From NCBI RefSeq assembly GCF_000471905.2, contig NW_006498220.1:2863424-2927423 (forward strand): 64,000 nucleotides of DNA, read 5' to 3'. How positions within the stretch are numbered: position 1 is the first letter of the stretch; the number at the start of each line of letters is the position of its first letter. This DNA comes from Amborella trichopoda. Its lineage: Eukaryota > Streptophyta > Magnoliopsida > Amborellales > Amborellaceae. The notes under the pieces were generated by a model. That model did not search any database. It was not told the origin of the DNA and saw only the letters and a program-made list of their open reading frames with translations. Shown here one piece after another: positions 35,491-47,768 of the stretch. A program made the position numbers and the translations under genes.

Positions 35491-36135
35491 AATTAAAAGA
35501 GTGGAACTAAAGGAGTTAAAAGAGCAATTAAAAGAGTTGTTGGAGAAGGGATTCATTCGACCTAGTGTATCACACTGGGGTGCATCTGTCTTGTTTGTTA
35601 AAAGGAAAGATGGGTCTTTGAGACTATATATAGACTATCGGTAGTTGAACCAGATCACTATAAAGAATAAGTAACCCTTACTATGAATTGACGACCTTTT
35701 TAACTAATTCTAAGGTATTTTCCAAGATTGACCTTCAGTCAGGTTACCATCTGTTGCGAATCAAGGAAGAAGATGTCCCTAAGACTGCATTCAGGACTCG
35801 TTATGATCACTATGAGTTTTTAGTAATGCTGTTTGAATTAACAAATGCCCTAGCCTTCTTTATGGATCTAATGAACAAGATTTTTAGACCCTTTCTGGAT
35901 GATTTTGTAATATCTTTATAGATGAAATCCTGGTGTACTCAAGGAATCGAGAAGAATATGAACAACATTTGAAAATGATCTCCAGACACTAAAGACAGAG
36001 AAGTTATATGCTAAGTTGGAGAAAAACAACTTTTGGCTTCCAAGCATGGCTTTCCTTGGGCACGTTATTTCTCAGGACGGGGTTGCAGTTGACCCTTGTA
36101 AGATTGAAGCCGTATTGAAATGGATAAGGCCAACA
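35491..36135 (+). pseudogene. F reverse transcriptase, truncated
   Basis: RT N-terminal half: [73 protein letters not shown] (35688-35921). The YxDD box near 35912-35930 reads FIDE after a frameshift, so the last catalytic Asp is Glu. Thumb-region sequence follows to about 36135, where F ends abruptly at the truncated T2 gag. RNase H, integrase and the 3' LTR are absent. Confidence 0.85.
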
Positions 36136-39100
36136 ATCTGTGCTTCTTTGAAGTGGATGGCTCCACTTTGTCTTTAGCTGCTAGGGCATCAGCAACTTTT
36201 AAGAATCCAGCTGCTTGTGCCAAGGCCTTGCTTAATCACTTCCATTGCATCTTGCTTATGTTGATTCCTTCGAATTCTCTGTCGAGAGCCTTGAAGTTTT
36301 GACATTTTAAGGTTGTACTTGCAGGAGACGTAGGACAAGAAATATGAGAAGTAGAAAAAGAAGAAGGAGAAGGGTAAGAAAGTGGGGGACTTTAAAGGTC
36401 ATTCCCCTCATCAGACCAATATGGGCAGCTTTCTACATCATCATGAAGGTTAGATGTGTGCAGGGAAACGTTTAGGTCTTTCGCTTGCTTAGGCCGTTGC
36501 GGAGTGCTTTTAACAATGTCACCCTCATTGGACGTGCTCTGAGGAGAAGATGAAATGGGAACATCTTCTTGATGGGATGAAGAAGGAAGAAAGATCGTGT
36601 AAGCGATAAAGTAAAGTAAAGTTGGTAGTGGGGGAAGGGGCCTGAGAAATTCCTGCTCAACTGGAGGTTGAGGGATCTTGTTTCTTCAGTGGGCAGTCCT
36701 TGGTGCCCGTTTCCTTTTGGTTTTCTGAGGTGGTGTTTGATTTGTCTTACTGAGTTTGTGAACAGCCTTAGCTTGGCGGACTGCTTCTTGTCTGAAGGAC
36801 TTGAGTCTACTTCGCCGATGGTGAACTATCTACGGCTGGGAAGTCAGGGGTTCAGCAAAGTTTCAATCATTAATAGGAAGGTCTTGTGTTGGGAGATCCT
36901 CTTGCATCAATGGAGGAGTGGCTTGGCGATCAGTTACTGGGATGTAAAATTCTTGACATTCCCACATTTCTTTGTGAATATATCATGGAAACTGGTGCAT
37001 TCCCATAGGTAGTGGCCCCATATTTGATGGTTCAGGCACCAACGGTCCTCAGTCCCCTGAGCAAGGCGACGAGGCTGCCTTGCTGGCTACAATGTGATTT
37101 GGTCTTCTTGAAGATATATAACAAAGAAGGCATGAAGGATACCAAGGGCTTCATCTTTCACTTGGATGGTTACTGCATGGGAGGCTTGTGGTGCCCCAAA
37201 TGCTTTCTTTAAGTCTTCGAGCTTTATCTGACCCTTCTGGATTAGAGCCTCAATAATATCTTTTAGTGTGTAGCAGTCATCTGTGGGGTGATTGATCCTT
37301 CGATGATAGGCACAATAATTCGCCTTGGTGTCGAGCCCAGCTTGCTCAAAGAACTTGGCTTCTGGAAGCTTGATCATGTTCTGTTCCAACAATAATCGAA
37401 ACAGTGCACGGACCCATTCTTTCTCAAAGGGGGTAGACCTTGTTCCTATGTCTGGTGAAATAATCATCACGATTAAGATTTGTTGGTGGGAGTACTCAGT
37501 TAGACGACTGTTGTTGCTTGATTGCCTGGGGCCCGTTCTTTATTATGCTCACCCTTTAGAAAGGTCCAAAGTATGGGAGGGAAGTTTCTTTGCATTAGTG
37601 ACCGTGACAGCTGCACTGATCACTCCTTTCTATTAGCTACCATGGGTGTTAGTCCGAGAGCTACCATTACCCCGATTGTTCCTTGAGCTTGCAGATGGTT
37701 GTCGTGACTCATCGTGGTGGCGTGATAGACTTTCTATGCAGACTGATTTGGAGATCAGCTCCGACATCGAAGTTGGATTAGAGGCCTTGATGTGTAGAGC
37801 AATTTCGGGTCGCACGTTTCGGACACAAGTTTGGACTGCCTCCTTCTCAAGCATAGGATTGGGATGGCGAGCGGTCAAATTTCTCCATCTTTCTATGAAC
37901 TGGTCCATAAGATCATCAGGATCTTGAGTCAAGGTGAGAAGTTCAATGGTTTGAACCTCTCTCTCGATCTCATACAAGCACTGATGGAACAACTTCTCCA
38001 TTTCTTCCCAAGTATGCACTGAGTTTGGGGGAAATCGAGCATACCATTAAAAAGTTGGGCCGTCAAGGGTTTTAACAAACTGACACAGAAGAAGTATCCC
38101 GTCAGCAACCATTTCTCGACATGTTGCATAGAAGTGGACAATATGCTGTTTTGAGGACATGGTTCTGTTGAATAGGGGTAACTTCCCTTTCTTGTAATCT
38201 GAGGGAAACGAGACCTGATCAAGGTATGAAGGGTACAATCTTTGATAAGGCGTAGTGCCTGTATCCTAAAAATTTGTCGGTTCTTTAAGCTATGGGTGAC
38301 CATAGCATCGATGTCTGCTTGTGAGATGGGGTGAGGGACAGAGTTGTCCTGTGAGGTAGAGGGAAGGGGCTGCCTTGGAGGTGCACCATCTGAGTGGTGG
38401 GAATTGACGTCATGGTTAGCTGATTTTTGTGAGGCGCCTATGCGATCGATCTTTTCCATCATCATGCGCACCATATCCTCAAACTTGTTCATGTGCTCCT
38501 TCTGCGAGTCGTAAGGCTCATTTATAATCATTATGCTGACTATTTCTTCAAGGAGATCAGTGTTAGTTGCAGTTGAGGGCTTGAGAACTTGACAGGTCAT
38601 GCTCGGTAGATCGGTCAATAGGGGGTCAGCATGCCCCAACTGGACTCGATTCTTATATGTCGATTGTGTAAGGACTAGTTTTCTATGGTCTTGAGACCGT
38701 GACTGCTGAGTGGTTGGATCATCTTCTATGACAATAACCACAGTGCAGGGCTCATGGAGCTTTTCTTCAGGTTCGTCACCTGAAGAGGGTAGAAGGGATT
38801 CAAGAACAAAGGGTCGTGAGAACTGGTTGCCTCGACCTCCTTGGTCACTTCCTTGGTGAGAATTTACAGTCCCCTATCGCATTTAGCTTTGAGGTTTTGA
38901 TAGACCTCACATCAAAACTATGATCAGGCCCGTGGCTGGTCAGTTCTTCTTGCACAATAAAGGGCTGTCTCCATCAGGTGCAACAAAGGATGAGGGTCAG
39001 GGACTGGAGTCATCTTAGGCCGGGGAGGATGAAGGATTTGATATTCCATAAGGTCTTTACCCCGAGCTCTCTTGTGGGATCCAGAGACGCGACCAAAATG

Positions 39101-40072
39101 CCAAGGTGGGTTTAGGATGATTCTCTTGGGGAAGGTCTTCGAGTACCACTGTTGAAGGTGCTTGCTCAAAGAAGGAGGAGCGAGCAAGAAAAGGGTTGAC
39201 CCCTTGAAAACACTTGAGTCGAGGGCGAGGGGCAGTCAGAAATGGCAACACGTATGTGCCCCCTGAAGAAGGATCACGGGTGACCTGGGGGTCAGCGCGA
39301 GCTCAAGCAAGTGATCTGGCCTTAGGAGGCCAAGAACACCGAGCAAGTGTCAAAAAGAGAACAGGTGAAAGCCTGCCCCTTACAGGGTACGCTTATGTGT
39401 GTTGAGTAGGAGGATGAGGAGGTCATCTCCAGTGTACTCGGGTTAGCGCACTAACAGCATCGCCCCGAGTAGTGAGATGCATATGAGAAGCATTTGCAGG
39501 ACCCGGCCTTGGAAGGTCAAATCTTGTGGGCTGACTCGAGGTAGCCAAAGGGTTGCCCCGAGGTGTGGCTCGAATGGGTGACACACGAGCCTTATGGTGT
39601 GTGCGAGGGGTAGAGGCCACAGGGTCTCCGCCTCGATGTATTGAGCCTCTAGGGATCGAGACTCGTTGTGAGTGAAGAATGTGCGGGGTAACCATGCGGT
39701 GACCCACAAAAGCAATGGAAAATTTCTTGCATTTGAAGAGAGGGACTGTGCAACATTCCGGCGTATGTCGGCAACATGACCAACAAGAGACTAGTCAGTG
39801 GCTAGCTGCATGCTCTATGGGGCAACAAATGTGCTACCGATGCAAGGTGCTTTGGTGGAGGTTCCACCAAAGCAAGGAGATGGGGAGTTAGGGACTTTTA
39901 GGTCCCTCCTCATGCGAATCCAAGTTAAGACTTGGGAGCTAGATCTGGGGTCTTTGCTCAAAAGAAGGGTTGGAAATGAAGTTAGAGGACCTTGTTACCT
40001 GGGGACACTCGCGAATATGGGGATTAGAAAATCCCCGATCCGAATGAATGGGTTACAGAACCCGACAGCCAT
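36135..40072 (-). pseudogene. T2 gag, Tat-like element (decayed)
   Basis: Minus-strand T-family gag, the fullest of the three copies. Proposed start ATG at 40072-40070 with MAVGFCNPFIRIGDFLIP, as in T1. An N-terminal region of unknown fold spans 40072 to about 38880. The capsid core is at 38019-37633 (HTWEEMEKLFHQCLYEIERE, FIERWRNLTARHPNPM, TCVRNVRPEIALHIKASNP). A zinc-knuckle-like C-x2-H-x4-H-x4-C motif, CAYHRRINHPTDDC, is intact near 37300 followed by YTLKDIIEALIQKGQIKLED. The C-terminal part (36700-36135) matches 45160-45600 of T3. Stops and frameshifts occur, e.g. one after IFASVPR. The 3' side is cut at 36135. Confidence 0.85.
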
Positions 40073-40145
40073 AAGCGACGTGTGAATACAGAAAATAAAA
40101 GTAGAAACTTAACCAAACAAGTACTTTTTGACTAAGGGGTAGTAA

Positions 40146-40165
40146 GTCCCTAGTGGAGTCGCTAA
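40146..40165 (-). promoter_or_regulatory. Primer binding site of T2
   Basis: On the minus strand TTAGCGACTCCACTAGGGAC follows the LTR-2 end by two bases. It matches the T1 site except that the leading TTGG is TTAG. Confidence 0.65.
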
Positions 40166-40167
40166 GC

Positions 40168-43065
40168 TGGTTAGGTGCCTTGATCTCGCCCTCCCGATCA
40201 AGATGATCTAGCGGCATGTGTCTCGGGTTACAAGGAGACCCAGGACTTTGAGATCGCTCTCTCGGGAACCTCGTTCGAGAACAAGGGGAAGGTATTACTA
40301 ACCGATGAGAGGAATTTAAGGTGGGTTCGGGACTTACTCGGGCCAGCTTGCATGGGCGCCCTCTTAGATCACGAACAAAGCCCACCAGTCATAAAATTGA
40401 TTCAAAATTGCCTCCCTTGGCTTGTATTATCCTATTTTCTGTAATCACACACATATAGCAAATGTTATAAGATAGGTGGGTCAACAGACCTCACCTTGCC
40501 TCTTTGGTGAACATACACAAGCATGCACATTCATAAGAAGAAGAGAAGAATAAGGGAAGGAAGATGGGAGAGAGAAGAATTTGACCAAGCGGGGAGATCA
40601 GCACAATGACCAAGCTAGTGGGAAATTGGCCAGACGTGATAGTAAAACGTGCTCGGTAACTCAGACTGTCTCAACAGAATTACTACTAGACATCTAGACA
40701 CGATGATTAGTCTATTGTGGCAATAAATCAGGTACAGTAATTCTGAGACAACAACATTACAGCTAGACGACAGGACTACCATGATAGGCTAATCTCAACC
40801 CCTCTTAATCAAACGAAAGAATAACATAAAGAGTAGAGATCATAAAGAAAGAATAATTAGTAAGATAAGAGAAGAAAAAGAGAATAAAAGGAAGGAGAGG
40901 AAGAGAAAGAAATGAGGAGAAGAGTGTGATAAAAAAGAGAAGAACACAAATGGCGTTAGGCGCCGCCGGCAGTATTAGGCAAAGACGAGGAAGAGGACAC
41001 AGTCGACCCTATCGCCTACTATGGTAGACAAAGATGAGGAAGAGAACACAGTCGGCGCTGACTGTGTTAGACAAAGAAGAGAGAGAGAACAAAGTCGGCA
41101 TTGAGCTTCACCAGCTATGTTAGAAAAATACAGTCGGTGCTGAGCGTTGTCAGATGTGTTTGACAAAGAAGAGAGAGAAGACACAGTCCACACGAAGCTT
41201 CACCAACTATGCTAGATAGAGAAAAGAGAGATATGCAGTTGGCACTGAGCTTCGCCTACTGTGCTAGACAAAGAAGAGAGAGAACACGCAGTCGGCACTG
41301 AGCTTCATCATCTGTGCTAGATAGAGAAGAGAGAGAAGATGCAGTCGGCACTAAGCATCACCAGTTTGGTTAGGCAAAGAAGAAAGAGAAAGATAGAGAT
41401 GAGAAGAAGACAGAGAAAGGGAGATAGAGATGAGAAGAAGAGAGAGGAAGAGATATAGAGATGAGAAGAAGAGAGAAAGGAATAAGAAGATAGAGAAAGG
41501 GGAAGAAGAGGAGAGAGAAGAGAGGGAAGGAGATAGAAAGAGGAAGAAGATGAGAGAAAAAGAGGGGAGGATAGAGAAAGAGGAAGGAGAGGAGAGAGAA
41601 AGTTACCTTCACCAAAGGATACTGACCCTTTTCTTCTCTCTGCACTCTCTCTCTCCAAGATGCACCCATGAACTCAAGAAGAAATTGAAGCTTTAATGAT
41701 GTTTTTGTGAAATGAATTGAAAGTCCTTTACAATTTGGCCTTGCCTGTTTATTTAGAATTGGGCCTAAACATGGGTGGAAACCCAGAAACTACCTAAAAT
41801 TGAAGATAATTACAATTTAATTGAATTAAAATAAATTCTAAAAATGGGAGCAAAAGGACTGTTTTGCCCCTGCCTAACAATGTGTGAAATTCCAAAACAA
41901 TCCCTGCTGCTGCCCGAGAACTTGCATGATCTTCCATGACTGATCCAGGGTTGTTCTAATGCCTGTTTGAATGATAGATTGTTTTCTTGTAGGGCTCGGC
42001 TTGACGATCAATTTGATACCAACCACGAGCCATGAATCATGTTTTTGAGCCATGATCATGAGATTTGAATTTTGGATGAATCTTAAAAACTTTGGATCGA
42101 TTGTGTGCTGGTTCAGTGATGTTATCCTTTTTTTTCTTCATTGAATCACACTAAGAATTTCATCACGATCACATTGCAACGAGCGCGGCTCGATTTCATA
42201 TCTAGATGAAGATTTTGTCGTCTTGAGTTTTTTGTCAGAATCTGGAAATTCAACGGTCGAAATATATAGTAGCTTCGACGCCCTTATGTGTGAAATCCAA
42301 CCACTCATCTTAAGTGAGGTTCGGATCAGAGATAGCCTTAACCTTACGCTCATAATGCAATTGGTTTCATGCCGATCGAGTATTTGAGCATCGTGATTTA
42401 GTTGCTGGAGTGCGACGTGCTGCTGCTGAATTTTCTGCTACTTTCTTCACGGATCAGCAACTTCTCTCTAGTTTTTCTCCCTGCTCGGGCTTGACAAGGG
42501 CGTACCACATATCAAAACGCTCGTCTTGATGAGACGAATAGGCAGATAGAATTTGAGCACGATCTGACTTGGAACAAGTCAGATATAGGGCCCAAAAGTC
42601 ACTGCTCGTAACTATGAAAAGAACCACCATTAATGGTGCTTTGGTGCAGGGTGGCCACATGGGAATAGTGTGTGGCCTACCCCTTTTCAGTATTTTACCC
42701 ATAAATTTGTCTTGAAGTGCCCAATTAAGCCTACACTTGACTCATAGTGGTTTTCAACCATGTCGGATCCAGTGGCGATGGTCCCATAGTCGTTTAATGC
42801 ACCAGAAATATAGCTCTAGTTATGGGGTCCATTTCAGGGTGCTAAAGGCAAATTTTACTGGAGTTGTTTCTTATTGTTCACTGCCTTAGAAATGTATGAT
42901 TGTGATAAAACATGGAAGGTGGCTTTTTGGAGTGTCGATGAAGGTGTTGACCAATTCTGGGGCCATTATGAGATTGTCAAAATTTCCACTGTTTTGTAGG
43001 TTTTATTGACATGCTTCCTCTTAATCCACATCAGGGACCAAGGTACTGAAAAATGTGTTCAGACA
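40168..43065 (-). mobile_element. T-family LTR-2
   Basis: 2898 bp, minus orientation, both edges recognisable (minus strand TGTCTGAACA at 43065; …CCTAACCA at 40168). The PBS on its low-coordinate side makes it the 5' LTR of T2. Its other side abuts the T3 gag, which runs in the opposite direction to what this LTR would demand. It carries an array (40935-41360) and a purine tract (41370-41610). Confidence 0.9.
40935..41360. repeat. Minisatellite in LTR-2, about 55-bp unit
   Basis: About 8 units of an aaagaagagagagaac-type spacer and a cagtcggcactgagcttcac core with gactgtgctagac. CAGTCGGCACTG (41289-41300) is the reverse complement of a core word in the chromovirus G LTR. LTR-3 has the same unit type. 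Confidence 0.85.
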
Positions 43066-45170
43066 CTAAATGCGATAGAGGTTTATAAATTCTGACCAAG
43101 GAAGTGACCAAGGAGGTTGGGGAAACCAGCTCTGATGACCCTCTTCACCTGAACCCTTCTACCCTCTTCAGATGATAAAGCCTGGAGAAGAAGTACATGA
43201 GCCCTGCACTGTGGTTAGTGTTGTAGAAAATGACCCAGCCACTCAGTAGCCACGATCCCAAGACTATCGAGAACCGGTCCTCATGCGATCGGCATATAAA
43301 AATCAAGTCTAGTCGAGGCATGCTGACCCCTTGCTGACCAATCTGCCACACGAGACCCGTCAAGTTCGCAAGCCGTCAACTACGACTAAGGCTAACCTCC
43401 CTAGTGAAATAATCAATGTAATGGTTATAAACGAACCTGACTCGCATGGAAACTCCATGAACAAGTTCGAAGATATGGTGCATGCAATGATGGAGAAGAT
43501 TGATCGTATAAACGCCACATGACAATCAGCTAGTCATGAGGTCAATTCCCATCACTCAGATGGTGCACATCCAAGGCAATCCCTTCCCTTTGCCGCTCAA
43601 GAAAATTCCATCTCACAAGCAGACATAGATGCTATAGTGACCCATAGCTTAAAGAATAGGCAAATTCTGGGGATACAGGGTGCAACTCCTTATCAAAGGC
43701 CATACCCTTCATACACTGACCAGATGTCGTTTCCCTCAAATTAGAAGAAAGGGAAGTTTCCCCTATTCAACTGAACCACGTCCCCAAATCAGCATATCGT
43801 CCACTTCGAAGAAGTGTGTCGAGAGACAATGGCTGATGGGAGACTCCTTCGTCAGTTTGTTGAAACTCTTGGCGGCCCAGCTTTTCAGTTGTATGTTCGA
43901 CTTCCCCCAAACTCGGTGCATACTTGGGAGGAAATGTAGAAACTCTTGCACCAGTGTTTCTATGACCCAAGACCCTGGTGAGCTCATGGACAAGTTCATA
44001 TCAAGGTGGAGAAATTTAGCTGCTCACCATTCCAATCCTATGCCTGAGAAGGAAGCAGTTCAAACTTGTGTGTGGAACATGCGACCAGAAATCGCTCTAC
44101 ATGTTGTGGCCTCCAATCGGACTTCCATGTCAAAGCTGATCTCTAAATCAGTCTGCATAGAAAGCCTACCACGCCACCGTGGTGGGTATGAAAACTGTCT
44201 ACAAGCTCAGGGAACAACTAGGGCATTGGTAGCTCTCGGACAAACACCCACGGTAGCCAACAAAAAGGAGTGATCAGTGCAGCTGTCACGATCACTGATC
44301 CAAAGAAAGTTCCCTTCCAAACTTTGGACCTCTCCAAAGGGGTAAGCACAGTGAAAGCACCTTAGGGAGGCAGCCACAACAGTCCTACAACCGAGTTCCC
44401 CCACCTCTGAAACTCAATCGGGATGATCATTGGACCAGGCATAGGAATAAGGTCTACCCCTTTAAGAAGGAATGGGTCCCTACCCTATTCCAATTATTAT
44501 TCGAACAAAACATGATTGAGCTTCCAAAGACCAAGTTCCCTGAGCAAGTTGGCCAGATCAATCTTGAAGAGCTAAAGATGGCATTCAGGGCAACAAAAGC
44601 CTCCGATACAGTGACGGTCCAAGAGGAGGACGAGGCCACTGGTATCATTCACTCCTTTTTTGTTATAATGCTTCAGGAAGGCCTGATCATACCAAAACTG
44701 GCAAGGCAGCCCCGACGCCTTATCCAGGGAACTGAGGACCGTTGGTGCACATACAACCAGATATGGGGGCAATACCTATGCGAATATACCAGTTTCCATG
44801 ATATAATCGCAAAGAAAATACAATAATATCAAGAGTCTTACAACATTCCAGTAAGTGGTCCCCAAGCCACTGCTCTACCAATGCAGCATGACCTCCCAAC
44901 TCAAGACCTGGGTAAAGATGACTCAGATCTTGTTAAACCCATGACTTCCCAGCCATGGATAGTCCACCATGGGCGAAGTAGACTCAAGTCTTTATGGAGA
45001 GAAGCAGTTCACCAAGGTAGCGCTGTTCACAAGCCTAGCGAGATGAATCGAATACCACCTCAGAAAACCAGAAGGAGATGGGCACCAAGGGCTGCTCACC
45101 AGAGAAACAAGACGGCTCAAATGTCAGTCGAGCAGGAATATCTTAGGCCCCTTCCCCCACTGTAACCTTT
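43066..45170 (+). pseudogene. T3 gag, Tat-like element (decayed, N-terminally truncated)
   Basis: Plus-strand T-family gag that starts abruptly at the LTR-2 edge, inside the gag sequence (aatgcgatagagg matches T2 at about 38880), so PBS, start codon and the N-terminal region are gone. The capsid core is at 43790-44180 with a frameshift near 43960 (TMADGRLLRQFVETL, then LMDKFISRWRNLAAHHSNPM, VCIESLPRHRGG). At 44512 a deletion joins EQVG to QINLEELKMAF, removing the zinc-knuckle motif that T2 keeps. The segment 44881-45165 is open but unrecognised beyond its match to T2. Confidence 0.8.
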
Positions 45171-45406
45171 GCTAGACTTTATCCCGAGTCATCTTCTCCT
45201 CAGAGTACGTCCAATGAGGGTGACGACGTTAAAAGCACTCCTCAATGGTCTAAGCAAGGGAAAGACTTAAAAGACCCCTTGCACATGTCCAATTCTAGAG
45301 ATGACTTAAAAAGCTGCCCAAATCAGTCTAATGAGGGAAACGACCATTGAAGTCCCCCACCTTCTGACCCTCTTCTTCTTCTTTTGCTTCTCATCCTTCT
45401 TCCCTA

Positions 45407-46138
45407 ATGTCTCATGCAGGTACAACCATGAAATGTCCAGACTTCGAGGCTCTCGATAGAGAATTTGAAAGATTCAACTTAAGCAGGATGCAATGGAGGC
45501 AATTGAGAAAGACCGTGGCCCAAGCAGCTGGATTCCTAACAGTTGCGAATGCCTTGACAGATCCAGCCAATGCAGAGCCACCTTCTTCAAAGAAACACAA
45601 AAAGCCAAATCCAAAGAAACCCCTGCGGCCCCCTGAGCCCGACTTTGAGCAGAGACTGAAAGAATCAAGGGTGCAGAGCTTTTATTCTCAGGAGGCTTGT
45701 CATATGGTGCAAATATCAGGAGCATCACCTAGCACGAGGAAAATGAGCCTCAGATCGGGGAGGACATTACAACCTCCACCACAGAAGTCAGGCACTTTGA
45801 AGTATCCTAGTTCACCACTTTGCCCTAATCCAAATACCAATCTGCCTATCCTACAGCTCCCTGGGCTCCTTCCTATCCAAATACCCCAAACAATCCATCT
45901 ATTCTCCAATTCCTTAGGATATCGCTTACTCAATCGCTGCTAAAACCTCAAACTTCCATCACCCAAACCAAGCCCTGCCAGCAGGCCAAAATAAACCTCT
46001 TCCACCCAAACTGCTCCTTAACCCAGTATACCACCCAAACCAGTGGAAGGACTAGGAGCACAAAGCTTTAACCAAGAAAAGGTGAAATATGATGTGATGG
46101 GGCATCTACAAAATCTTTTAGCCCTTCTCAGCATCTAG
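45407..46138 (+). pseudogene. T3 gag-protease linker region
   Basis: Open from ATG 45407 for 178 codons: KCPDFEALDREFERFNLSRM, QWRQLRKTVAQAAGF, a basic KKHKKPNPKKP stretch and a Pro-rich tail. The first part matches the C-terminal region of T2 (36135-36300, minus). The Pro-rich part is poorly conserved and probably frame-shifted. It connects to the protease at 46139. Function of this linker is not known to me. Confidence 0.6.
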
Positions 46139-46981
46139 ATGCCCTCATGCTCTCAAAGGATTATCGGAGGCCCTAATCCAGAGGTGTACGAGACCGAAGT
46201 GGAACCCATTGAAATAGACCCGACAATTTTAGGAGGATGTATGCCAATCACATTTTCAGAAGACGATCTGCAATTGGAAGAAAAGTTTCATAATTTCCCT
46301 CTCTTTGGGACTGACGAATTACATGCTTGCCCCATCAACTGAAATATGTTAGATGGAGGGTCGGCACTCAACCTTATCCCAAGGAGGATCCTTACTCGAT
46401 TGGGATTAGGGTCTAAAGATCTTACTCTGACCCACATCACAGATCAAGGGTTCAACCAGTCAGGAGAGAAGCCAGTTGGCACAGTTCGCCTTTGTTTTAT
46501 TATTGGTGAGCTGAACGATTATGCTCAGTTTCATATAATCGATATCGATACTTCTTACAACATTCTCCTCGGTCGGCCATGGCTCCATGACCAAGGAGTG
46601 GTTCCATCAACATTGCACCAATGCTTCAAGTATAATCGAGATGGGAGACAACATACAGTCTATGCTGACAAAAGACTATTTCCTGTAGCCGAAACTCACT
46701 ATGCTAATGCAAAGTTTTACTTCACAGATATGGTGTTACCTCAAAAGTGGATTGATGGGGATCACAAGTCTACAATGAAGACAACATCTTCGCCTCTTGA
46801 AGAAGTTGAGGATGTGGGAAGAACATTGGTAAACTTGTTCAAAGAGGAAGAAAGGCAAGGCAGAATTCTCCCTCTAACCCCTATTCATTCTAGCATCCCC
46901 ACTATCATCCCCGAAGGAACTCCATTTTCACTTGAAAAAAAAGGAGTCCCCTCCTTTGCCCCCTGTTTTGAGCCACCTTAG
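46139..46981 (+). pseudogene. T3 protease, Tat-like element
   Basis: Best preserved Tat-type protease in the window. The first block (46139-46339) ends in a stop; the main block opens at 46346 with LDGGSALNLIPRRILTRLGL (active-site D-G-G-S-A), then ITDQGFNQSGEKPVGTVRL, AQFHIIDIDTSYNILLGRPW, LHDQGVVPSTLHQCFKYNRD and ETHYANAKFYFTD. These blocks and their order are those of the Tat/Ogre-lineage retropepsin. The stop TGA at 46340 separates the halves by one codon-scale gap. An acidic tail follows to 46981. Confidence 0.85.
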
Positions 46982-47700
46982 CCAAAAGATGAGCCAGAGG
47001 TCATTCTTGAGATTGAACAAGTTTTGGGGATAGAATTCCCAACCCCAAAGATCACCTATACACTGGACCATAAAAAAGTCTTACATATCCCCATCGCACT
47101 CTTGAAAGCAGAAGCGGCGCACCACGCGCCGCGAAAGATTTTTCAAATCTGATAGCTATAAGCATAGAGGATGCTCCTCGGACCAGTGACCAGCCAAAAG
47201 TTCTACACTTCCCTTGTTTTGCGGGAGGAGAACAGTTTGAGAAAGGAAAGTCTTCTTCCCCTCAAGAGCAGGATCCCCTAGCAGACCTAAGAAGAAAAGT
47301 TCGCAGTCTCCAGAGCGAATTGGAGGTTATGCGTATTGCCTCAAAATATATCAAGGAGTTTGTACCATAGACTAAAAGCTATGATGGGTTTGAAGTGAAT
47401 GCACCACTAATGGAGGTTGAAGCCCCTCCTAATTGGACCATCTATAGTAAGCGGGCTCACCAAATGATGAGGAAAATGAATTATGAGCCCTTGGCCAATC
47501 AAACGTTAAGAGGAGAAACAACAATGACTCCCCATTACGAAGTTATTGAAACCACAACATCCTGTCACGGGACTAAACAAGGCCTAAGGTATTAACCCCT
47601 TGAAGCAATAAATATGTCGAGAGGCACTCAAGCCCAAAAAGAGCACATGAGATGCAACAAAGTAAGACAAGAATGAAATTATGCAGCAAAGTTAGCTAGA
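46982..47700 (+). pseudogene. T3 post-protease linker, RT missing
   Basis: Stop-broken plus-strand sequence. At 47395-47595 NWTIYSKRAHQMMRKMNYEP recalls the G-patch-like linker that precedes RT in this lineage (compare the H region at 8412-8194). Instead of RT, RNase H and integrase the sequence passes into the 3' side of an antisense ORF at about 47700, so the polymerase region is deleted or was never present. Confidence 0.55.
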
Positions 47701-47716
47701 AGAGAGAAAGAAGCAT

Positions 47717-47722
47717 TTTATT
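47717..47722 (-). terminator. Poly(A) signal downstream of antisense ORF
   Basis: AATAAA on the minus strand, 47 bases past the stop of the antisense ORF. Position and strand fit a separate antisense transcript; chance occurrence is possible. Confidence 0.45.
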
Positions 47723-47768
47723 CATGAGTACAAACTTTTTACAAGTGATGGCAAAAGAAAAGACATTT

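Noticed and set aside
37325-38022. Plus-strand ORFs of 63-103 codons
   Set aside because: Shadows of the T2 gag, which is read on the minus strand with conserved capsid blocks.
47395-47595. A full G-patch domain
   Set aside because: Only the KMNYEP-like stretch fits; the glycine-rich core is missing, so only a linker remnant is claimed.
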